DNA of 64,000 nucleotides from Scolanthus callimorphus (Eukaryota > Cnidaria > Anthozoa > Actiniaria > Edwardsiidae). Each line of letters starts with the position of its first letter. Position 1 is the first letter of the stretch. The stretch lies in NCBI GenBank assembly GCA_033964015.1, contig CM066921.1, forward strand, positions 24,409,355-24,473,354, given 5' to 3'. Made by a program: the position numbers and the translations under genes. The notes under the pieces are model-generated. The model was given only the letters and a program-made list of their open reading frames with translations, ran no database searches and was not told the DNA's origin. This document shows positions 56,109-64,000 of this stretch, in pieces.

Positions 56109-57574
56109 TTAATATATAGATTTAGCCACTGGCTAAAAGCGGAGCTCCCGGTTACAAATTTTTTTAACGAGACAAAAAGGTTGCCATTGTACATGAATAG
56201 ATAGCCTTGCACCGTTATACCACGTGACTAAGCACTTGTTCACCCAAGTGTGGTTATCTAAGGTTCATCCCTTCAACGATGTAAACCTTTTTACGTTTGA
56301 TGACGTCATCAATTACGTCATACCACGTAACCATGCAGTTACACCCACCTTGCCACTTAGATAACTTCACCCAAGTTTGGTTGTCTGAGGTTCATCCCTT
56401 CTTGAGATATATCATTTTTCTCCTATGATGACGTCATCGATGACGTCATACCACGTGACCATGCAGTTGCACCCCCCTTGCCACTTAGATAACTTCATCC
56501 AAGTTTGGTTGTCTGAGGTCCATCCCTTCTTGAGATATATCATTTTTCTCCTATGATGACGTCATCAATGACGTCATACCACGTGACCATGCAGTTGCAC
56601 CCCCCTTGCCACTTAGATAACTTCACCTAAGTTTGGTTGTCTGAGGTTCATCCCTTCTTGAGATATATCATTTTTCTCCTATGATGACGTCATCGATGAC
56701 GTCATACCACCTGACCACGCAGTTGCACCTCCCTTGCCACTTAGATAACTTCGTCCAAGTTTGGTTGTCTAAGGTCCATCCCTTCTTGAGATATATCATT
56801 TTTCTCCTATGATGACGTCATCAATGACGTCATACCACGTGACCATGCAGTTGCACCCCCCTTGCCACTTAGATAACTTCACCCAAGTTTGGTTGTCTGA
56901 GGTTCATCCCTTCTTGAGATATATCATTTTTCTCCTGTGATGACGTCATCGATGACGTCATACCACGTGACCACGCAGTTGCACCCCCTTGCCACTTAGA
57001 TAACTTCGTCCAAGTTTGGTTGTCTAAGGTCCATCCCTTCTTGAGATATATCATTTTTCTCCTATGATGGTTGTCTGAGGTTCATCCCTTCTTGAGATAT
57101 ATCATTTTTCTCCTATGATGACGTCATCGATGACGTCATACCACGTGACCACGTAGTTGCACCCCCCTTGCCACTTAGATAACTTCATCCAAGTTTGGTT
57201 GTCTGAGGTCCAGCCCTTCCCGAGATTTTTTAATTTTCTTAGTATACCACAGGGTTCCCATGAGTTTCCGCGTACGGCGGACGGACGGACGGACGGACGG
57301 ACGTACGCTATACCTTTAATACCAGGAAGAAACAAAAAAATTCATATCTCAAGAAGGGAACAACCTACGGCAACCAAACTTGGACACATTAATCTTTTGG
57401 GCGATACCATTTCAACGCCCTAATCATTTGACTTGGCGCCGTCAATAACGTAAGCAAAATGAGCAAGAAAGCCCGTGACGTTTGAAAATCAACTCCATAG
57501 TTATGCGAGACGTTATTTCCTTAGGTATGGTGCTCCGCTTGCGCGGGCCTTCGGCCCGCGCAGGAGCTCCGCTA
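56109..57574 (-). mobile_element. Helentron-like unit with 128-bp array, reverse copy
   Basis: Mirror image of 14109-15074: TAATATATAGA, hairpin TTTAGCCA / TGGCTAAA, AAAGCGGAGCTCC, the array, then the GCGCGGGCC / GGCCCGCGC hairpin and GGAGCTCCGCTA. It is inserted within the ATTACAAATGTGGC repeat. A (GGAC)n run lies at about 57277-57303. Confidence 0.65.
56299..57230 (-). repeat. Second array of 128-bp CRE-like repeats
   Basis: GATGACGTCATC starts at 56299, 56427, 56555, 56683, 56811 and 56939, again exactly 128 bp apart. A 50-bp local duplication puts the next at 57117. Units carry TGACGTCA pairs, CCACGTGACC and CAAGTTTGGTTGTCTGAGG. Confidence 0.92.
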
Positions 57575-57670
57575 TTACAAATGTGGCTGTTATTACAAAT
57601 GTGGCACAATGTTATTACAAATGTGGCAGTTATTACAAAGTGGCAGGTTATTACAAATGTGGCCTCAACA

Positions 57671-57910
57671 TACCTGGTCCCTGGTACGCGACACTGTGGC
57701 TGCCACCGCAACTAGTTTTAAACTTTAAAATATGTACATCGTCCTTCCCTTTTATATTTTCTTATTAACAGGGGGTCGCGCCTCGCATGGGCCTTGGGCC
57801 CGTTTCAGCGCGTCCCCTATTGGACATTACATTTCCCTTGTAATATTTTTTTTATGTGATATTTAAATTTGTGATTATTTGATTCTGTCCAATAAAGTTA
57901 AAAAACAAAA
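57671..57910 (+). pseudogene. LINE relic, 3' end
   Basis: Continuation of the LINE split at 55045. It has no frame but ends with CCAATAAAGTTAAAAAAC, a polyadenylation-type signal and short A-rich tail at about 57889-57906. Confidence 0.6.
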
Positions 57911-57939
57911 CAAAAACAAAGGCACAATTTTCTTTCAGT

Positions 57940-58213
57940 TCTCTGCATTCGATGGGGATCATACCAATGGTTTCCCAGTGGGTCTTATTATGACCAGTGT
58001 TGGGCGTACATTACCATTCCAACGAGGCGGGCTGTCCAAGTTATCCACATTTTAAGAAAATGAGAGGTATCATATTACATCACCACAAATATAGCTATTC
58101 CAAAAAACATTTCCAGCCAGCCTCGTTAGATCAATAATCTACACTAGATAACAAACACGATCACACACTCAGGGGACTATTTAACTTATCCCCATCGAAT
58201 GCAGAGACCACTT
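57940..58213. mobile_element. MITE (TCTGCATTCGATGGGGAT)
   Basis: CTCTGCATTCGATGGGGATC at the left and ATCCCCATCGAATGCAGAG at the right are inverted. Confidence 0.85.
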
Positions 58214-58843
58214 TCCAAGAAATTATATTTAAGGTCAGAGGTCATACATTTGTTGCCATAGAGACCAACATTGGTGAAAATGATCAAGAATGACCAAAGG
58301 TATGGAAATGCAAATTGATTGGATCCCTCAGAGGCATTGGTTTAGAGATAGACTACCCCCTCAGTTTTACGTCCGCCAGGCCTTAAGTTACCTGAGTCAC
58401 AGTCCGACGGAACTACTCTGACAATCAATGGGGCAGAGTAGATTCTGAGAGGCGCTCTTATCACGGGGCATCAGGAGAGTGGCCACAACTATGTGAAACG
58501 TTTCATTTTACAGTCGAATAGTCAGCTTGGTACCAAAAATAGAACAAAGAAGCAAACTCTTTATTGGTAAAGTATGCCCAATCTAGCGGAAGTCGTTCGT
58601 GATCGGTTGTTTTCATTCACAATGCGATTGACATTGGTTGGAAGTTGCTCTTCCTTCTCGGTCGGCCATCAGGGATTGCGTTCGAAACTCTGCGATCTTA
58701 AAGTAGCGCTAGTAGAAAATTCTAATGCTTCCTTTCCGTAAAAATTTTTTTCCGTATAATCTTCTAAGCGTTCATTTGGAGAACGTTTTGCCGTTAGAAG
58801 ATCAATACCAGTTGAGAGTGTTCAGACGAGTTTTGCTGGCCAC
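58214..58843. other. Intergenic, no gene seen
   Basis: Nothing recognised. Confidence 0.4.
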
Positions 58844-59618
58844 TAAAGCCCGGTTTCCATATAGTTGCAGCTACGGCGAACAAAGGTAAATAATATGGAA
58901 ACATGTCTACTGAAACAATGGGCTTCTTTTCTAATTCCTACACCTGTTTCGATTGCGATTGGATAGAATCCAATATATGGGTTGGATCGGCCATCTGGGC
59001 TGGCTCTCGATCCTTTAGAATGCTAATGTGAACCAAGTTTGTAAAAGTAGAAAACAAGTGAATCTCGGGGCACAATGATAATGACCAGGTAGACATAACG
59101 TTATTGAAGCGGAGTTGATCCAATATTTCTGCAATGTGTAGAAACAGGCCTTTGGGCATTTTTCTTCCAAAAATAGCAGAGAATATTGCTCATGGTGGCA
59201 ACGTGCTTATTGCTATGTTTTCGATATGTTTCTCACCAATCGCATGAAATAGTGCTTCGCAATCCAAGAGCAGATTATATGGAGACAGCTTTCTCGCGAT
59301 CGGAAAAGACTGAAACGATCGGATCCATTCCATCATTCCAAAATGACTGCTGGTCTCGAAACAATGAATTCTGGGATACCGTATCCCAGAATTCAATCCA
59401 AAAATTCATTGTTTCAAGACGAGTAAGTTCCGAGACGAGCAGTCATTTTGGTCGCGTACACTTTCAAAATGGCGCGCAAAACATTAATACGTTAGATTCA
59501 CTTTATGCGATCGGTAATATCACAAGGAAACACACGATCGCATGAATCTCATGGAACGCTTGGTGCACTATTTCATGCGATCGGCGAGACTGATGAGATT
59601 ATATGGAAACCAGCCTTA
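58844..59618. mobile_element. MITE (GGTTTCCATAT ends)
   Basis: AAAGCCCGGTTTCCATAT at the left and ATATGGAAACCAGCCTTAA at the right. The inside has several GATCG and CGCATGAAAT-like inverted motifs. The open frames within are not supported. Confidence 0.65.
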
Positions 59619-59866
59619 AGTGAACATGTTCAAATTTTCATACCACATCGCAAGTGTAAGTTTCAAATTGTTTTCGTTTTCTAAACTAACGAAGAAATAC
59701 TTTAACCAAAAGAGGTCATGAAATTGTTGCACTTCCTAGCTGTTATCTTCATAAAAGCAAGCGAGTTTTCTAAATTTCTGTCGTCTTTCGTAACGCCAAA
59801 AAAAAAAGATTCGCTTGCGCGCATGCTCTGTGCTCGAAAGTGCGGTGATCATGTCGTCATCAGTGC

Positions 59867-60085
59867 ATTCTCGTACCCAGAGCTCCCCGGCTCGTCTGCT
59901 CGCAGGGGAGGCTCTGGGGACATCCATTTGACGGCCGTCGCTGATTGGCTGATTTTGAGCGTTGGAGCATGCGCTGAAAGGTCTTTCTCTCAGCGGCTCT
60001 GTATTAAATCTCGCGCATGCGTCAGTGGCTGTCACCAGAGCCTCCCCCGCGAGGTTACAAACCGGGGAGCTCTGGGTTCGAGAAT
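59867..60085. mobile_element. Intact MITE (CCCAGAGCTCCCCGG family)
   Basis: ATTCTCGTACCCAGAGCTCC at the left and GGAGCTCTGGGTTCGAGAAT at the right. GTCATCAGTGC occurs directly on both sides (59856-59866 and 60086-60096), a clear target duplication. A truncated copy follows to about 60245. Confidence 0.85.
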
Positions 60086-60249
60086 GTCATCAGTGCCATT
60101 CGTCTCCTCGCGGGGGAGGCTCTGATGACAGCCATTGACGCATGCGCGGGATTTGATACAGAGCCGTTGACAGAAATAGCTTTCTGCGCATGCACCAACG
60201 TTCAAAACCAGCCAATAAGCAAAGGTCCTTAAATGGATGTCACCAGTAC

Positions 60250-60889
60250 ATTATCCATTAGCATTAATTTAGATAACCAAGTAAACTTGTATATTTCCGA
60301 AGGGTTAGCCATGAAGCTGCTGGGCGAACGACAAGGTGGACAAAAGAGACCCCAAACTCTGAAGGATCGCGCCAAGTGACATGCATATATTAAAGTGCTC
60401 TTAAATAATACTGATGATGTCATCAGGATGGCTAATGAATATTCAATGAGATAGAATAACAGCTTTCCAACGTAACAACGTGAGTTGGAAAGCGTGTTCA
60501 TTAAGGTCCGTAGCTTCATTTATCACTTCAGTTTAAAGTATTTTCATTAATTTCATTAAACAATAGTTTCTTACATAATGGTGATGTAATAGCTATTCAT
60601 GATATTGTAATGAGCTATCTTGGTATAAATGCTAGTGTATTAGCATTTCATTTATCTCGCCTTTTGGACAGCTTATCTCGCGCTGGTCCTATCTGTCCTA
60701 AGGCACCATACACGAGTCACACACCATAATGTGGTTGGTTTGTTATTGCGCGTTGCGCGCTTAAGTGCGTAGGTTAGGAATGAATAGGGCCTCCCTATAA
60801 TAATGGTGTGAATGAGGCAAACAAAAGGAACTGCTAAAAGGATTATGGGATTAGTGGTATCAAGCGTAATAAAGGGACTTGAGAATTGC
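60250..60889. other. Intergenic, no gene seen
   Basis: CTTTCCAACG / CGTGAGTTGGAAAG forms a small foldback near 60465-60492. The last 80 bp match the right half of the MITE at 36511-36693. Confidence 0.4.
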
Positions 60890-61097
60890 ACCATTCTCGT
60901 ACCAGAGCTCCCCGGCTCGTCCGCTCGCAGGCGGAGGCTCTGGGGACATTCAATTGAAGTAATTCGTTGATTGGCTGTTGGGGCATGCGCAGAAGTGTTT
61001 TAACGGTTTTGTGTCAAATCTCGCGCATGCGTCAATGGCTCTCACCAGAGCCTCCCCAGCATGGTGACGAGCCGAGAAGCTCTGGGTTTGAGAATGA
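60890..61097. mobile_element. MITE (CCCAGAGCTCCCCGG family)
   Basis: CATTCTCGTACCAGAGCTCC at the left and GAAGCTCTGGGTTTGAGAATG at the right, more diverged than the copy at 59867. The region 61098-61392 after it shows nothing recognisable. Confidence 0.75.
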
Positions 61098-61392
61098 ACA
61101 GTGTATGCCGCTTGGCTACCTCAACGCGAGTCTGCGCAAGTCACAACTTGAGAGTGGATTTGCATTTCGCTTGGCCAGGGCTTTACGTACACACAGAAAC
61201 CTATGCTAAAATACTGCGTGAGAATCGTGCATTAAATCTGATACAGGGTGGTGGGTTGTCATAGGGAAGGGGCATGGGGAGATACAACACGAGAAAAAAA
61301 AGGATTATTGAAAATAAAGATTGAACAACCCCCTCCCCCCCTAAAGAAACTTTAGTCTTTAGTCTAAAATCACGCTGTTCAAGACATTACAT

Positions 61393-61953
61393 TAAGACCC
61401 CGTCCACACTAACGCGTTTTCGTTTGAATCCGTATACGTTTTGATACGTTTAGGCCTTCCGTCCACACTAACACGCTAATCGTTTTCATCGAATCCGTAT
61501 AAGTTTGAAAACGCTCTCGAAAGTGAATAAAAACGAATCCGTATACATATCATTTTAGTGTGGACGGTCGAATCTGGATAAAAATGAAAACGATAACGTG
61601 AACTGTACCATTAATTTGAGACTAGAGCAGATTTCGTATGACTGTGTAAAGTGCCGCGGTGTGGCGCGGTACTGTCGCGGTGGCGGTACGGAACCTGGCC
61701 TGTTGTAGATGGAATGAAATCACCAATGAAATCGCGTAGTCGCGGTACGGTCACGGTCGCGGCGCGGAACAACTTTGTGGTGGTACTTTTCACAGTCATA
61801 CGAAATCTGCTCTATCCTTGAACACGCCAACATCAAATAAAAACTGACCGCTTGTTTGGAGCTAAATCTCCCGTCCACACTAACACGCTGCGAATCCGTA
61901 TCAGTTTGAAAGCGAATACTTTTGAAAACGCGTTAGTGTGGACAGGGCCTAAA
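61393..61953 (+). mobile_element. MITE (TCCACACTAACGCG family) split by another MITE
   Basis: Begins TAAGACCCCGTCCACACTAA and ends TTAGTGTGGACAGGGCCTA. The unbroken copy at 63389-63757 shows that 61623-61814 is an insertion. Confidence 0.85.
61623..61814. mobile_element. Inserted MITE (TAGAGCAGATTTCG family)
   Basis: TAGAGCAGATTTCGTATGAC and GTCATACGAAATCTGCTCTA are perfectly inverted for 20 bp with TA at the edges. Sister of 21778-21948. Confidence 0.9.
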
Positions 61954-62069
61954 ATACAATGTTTCATAAAATTCAGTATAATTTGATTGAATATTAAAGG
62001 TATTATAGGGCCTTACAAATAAAGAGGTCTGGAGTGTATTTTCAATACGTGGTCTGATTTTGCGTTTAA

Positions 62070-62248
62070 GGCAATTTTTGTCGCGCGAGTCGCGCACGTA
62101 CGCGTCAACTCAAAATCACTAATGTAAACTAAGTGCAACTCGGTGCGATCTGCTGCGATTTTTGTCGCGGAGATTTCAAACGTTCGAAACTCGCGAGAGA
62201 ACGCGAGAAAAATCGCCGCGACAAATGCAAGTGTAGACCGGCCTTTAC
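62070..62248. mobile_element. MITE fragment (GTCGCGCGAGTCGCG family)
   Basis: Matches the reversed copy at 25204-25512 (ACGTACGCGTCAACTCAAAA, GTGCAACTCGGTGCGATCTG) with the far end AAGTGTAGACCGGCCTTTA. Confidence 0.75.
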
Positions 62249-62639
62249 TGTTCCGCCTGACAAATTATCCAATAAGCCAGTAGTCGACTGCACAAGGCAA
62301 GTACCTGATTTGATTTACCCAAATAATTCCACATTCAATGCGACGTTTAGACAATAACCAGCGCGAAACAACGACTCTAGCTGTAATGTTTGATGTAAAT
62401 GAGTTGCGGCCATTATAAAATAGGCCAGGGTGGATAAAAGGTCTATTGGTAAACATATAATCTGACATATGGTTAAGAAATCGTTTAAAGGGAGAGATCC
62501 AGCATTTATCTAAGGATTTTTTAGCAGTCCCTGGAAAGTAGCCACGATGGTTATTATTTAAGTTTTTACTTTAGAAATGACAACGAAGGTTCATCTGATA
62601 GTATTTCTTTTACGGGATTGGTTAACAGTTAATTGTTTC
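62249..62639. other. Intergenic, no gene seen
   Basis: Nothing recognised. Confidence 0.4.
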
Positions 62640-62935
62640 CCTTTACTGCGATTTTCATAATTCTGCAAACTCCCACCTTACATTTCCGAATGCGAAACTG
62701 CGTTTTGGCTTCCGTCAATCAAACCTTTTAAGTCAGGCGCATGGAATTTTATAAATTTCGCGCCGTTTTCATTTGATGGTCGAAAATTTTAGTTTTGAGG
62801 TCTAGCTAGTCCTTATTAGTTAAAAAAACCCTCTCAAAGCCTGCGCGAAACACTCAGAGCTGTTCACTTGTAACGGAAGCAAAATCGCGATTTTTTAGTT
62901 GGCGTAGGGTTCGCAGAATTGTGAAAATGGCAATA
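62640..62935. mobile_element. MITE
   Basis: GATTTTCATAATTCTGCAAA at the left pairs with TTCGCAGAATTGTGAAAAT at the right. It shares GGCTTCCGTCAATCAAAC with 8913-9208. Confidence 0.65.
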
Positions 62936-62965
62936 AAATATTTGTCTCTATCGTTAGTCGTGTTT

Positions 62966-63110
62966 CACAGTGAATTGCTGCAGAAAACCATCCATGGGAA
63001 GTGTTCGGAATTCCCATGGATAGTCTTGGGAAATCCAAACACTTCCCATTCTTCTACCATGGGAAATTCAGCTCTTACCATGGATGGGTTTCTGCAGAAA
63101 TTCCCTGTGT
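62966..63110. mobile_element. MITE (TTCCCATGG family)
   Basis: CACAGTGAATTGCTGCAGAA at the left and TTTCTGCAGAAATTCCCTGT at the right; CCATGGGAA and TTCCCATGG inside. Sister of 23069-23212. A short tandem CACGACTAACGTGAT follows at 63139-63212. Confidence 0.8.
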
Positions 63111-63388
63111 TTATGTCATCTGTCTGTCATCCCCTCGAATCACGACTAACGTGATATCACGACTAACGTAATTTGACATAATCACGACTAACATAATCAC
63201 GACTAACGTGATATGACATTTCTCTCTTGTCATGTTATTTTGAAGAAACAAATTCCTTTTTTCGTTTCCTGGACTTCCCGCTTGAGCTCCTCCATCATAG
63301 AGTCTTTATGCTTCTGTAGTCTAAGATTGAAACCGTTAAGTGTGAGAAAAAAAAATTATGAAATTAATTTGAATTAGTTCAGTCTCTT

Positions 63389-63757
63389 CTAAGACCCCGT
63401 CCACACTAACGCGTTTTCGTTTGAATCCGTATACTTTTTGATACGGTTAGGCCTTCCGTCCACACTAACACGCTGATCGTTTTCATCGAATCCGTATAAC
63501 TTTGGAAACGCTCTCGAAACTTTATCAAAACGAATCGTTTTAGTGTGGACGGTGGAATCCGGATAAAAATGAAAGCAATAACGTCAACTGTTTCATTAGT
63601 TTGAGACTGTCTCAGACAGTCCTTGCACACGCCAACATCAAATAAAAACTGATCGCTTGTTTGGAGCTAAATCTCTCGTCCACACTAACACGCTGCGAAT
63701 CCGCATCAGTTTGAAAACGAATACTTTTGAAAACGCGTTAGTGTGGACAGGGCCTAA
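63389..63757 (+). mobile_element. Unbroken MITE (TCCACACTAACGCG family)
   Basis: TAAGACCCCGTCCACACTAA at the left and TTAGTGTGGACAGGGCCTA at the right. It serves as the reference copy for 61393-61953 and 22318-22692. From 63758 to the window end there is a foldback (GGGGACACAAAGTG / CACTTTGTGTCC) and a fragment of the CGTAGCTAGG family at 63812. Confidence 0.85.
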
Positions 63758-64000
63758 GCCGGGGGACACAAAGTGTAGAGGCCTACTGTCTGTTTCACTT
63801 TGTGTCCAGCGGCGTAGCTAGGGGTCCTGGGGTGTCTGTGACCCCCTTTTTCAGAAGAAAAATACAGTAAACATTAAGAAAAAAATTGTAAGTGTAGGAA
63901 ATCATACGACTTCGAGTTCAATTTGGAATTTATTTGCACGAGTGGGTTTTTCAAAAAGTATCAAAATTGCACAAGCCGCAGGCGAGTGCAATTTGAGCTT

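Larger units (their letters stand above)
55046..57670. mobile_element. 2.6-kb inverted-repeat composite element inserted in a LINE
   Basis: TGTTGAGGCCACATTTG at 55046 is exactly inverted at 57670 (CAAATGTGGCCTCAACA), and pairing extends over about 31 bp. TACCT flanks both sides (55041-55045 and 57671-57675), a 5-bp target duplication. LINE sequence continues on either side. The interior consists of ATTACAAATGTGGC-type tandem repeats, two Helentron-like units and the second 128-bp array. No transposase is seen; TG...CA ends with a 5-bp duplication suggest an integrase-like mechanism, but the family is unknown. Confidence 0.8.

Overview
The window is animal nuclear DNA, most likely from an anthozoan cnidarian (a coral or sea anemone). 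The genes are split by GT-AG and AT-AC introns. The sequence between them is AT-rich and packed with short inverted-repeat elements (MITEs), foldbacks, LINE relics and tandem repeats. The cnidarian assignment is an inference from this repeat style and the conserved gene set; no species is claimed.

Layout. 1-12 kb: a tandem duplication (660-2366), a dead LINE nested in a MITE (2736-6163), further MITEs, and a broken CLN3-like exon (10561-10990, minus). 12-15.9 kb: nested MITEs, including a hAT-like element that carries an array of 128-bp repeats. 15.9-20 kb: a two-exon CLN3/battenin homologue (minus). 22.8-30 kb: a complete 12-exon PICK1 gene (minus). 30.3-44 kb: a complete 11-exon DRC3/LRRC48 gene (plus), head to head with PICK1 across a 303-bp shared promoter and containing two AT-AC (U12-type) introns. 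46.2-51.1 kb: two minus-strand paralogues of a family I do not recognise. 53.5-58 kb: a piggyBac-like MITE, then a LINE relic split by a 2.6-kb inverted-repeat element that contains Helentron-like units and a second 128-bp array. 58-64 kb: MITEs only.

The exon structures of PICK1, DRC3 and CLN3 were rebuilt by hand from splice sites, reading phase and remembered family sequence. All three give an uninterrupted frame (371, 522 and 448 residues). PICK1 is a PDZ-BAR membrane-curvature and receptor-trafficking adaptor, DRC3 a subunit of the ciliary nexin-dynein regulatory complex, and CLN3 a lysosomal membrane protein. They do not form a pathway; the only arrangement with a clear regulatory meaning is the PICK1/DRC3 bidirectional promoter.

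Most open frames outside these genes are chance frames in repeats. The most interesting items are the paired U12 introns of DRC3, a minisatellite that copies a DRC3 splice donor, the two arrays of exactly 128-bp CRE-like repeats inside Helentron-like units with covarying terminal hairpins, and the unrecognised paralogue pair.
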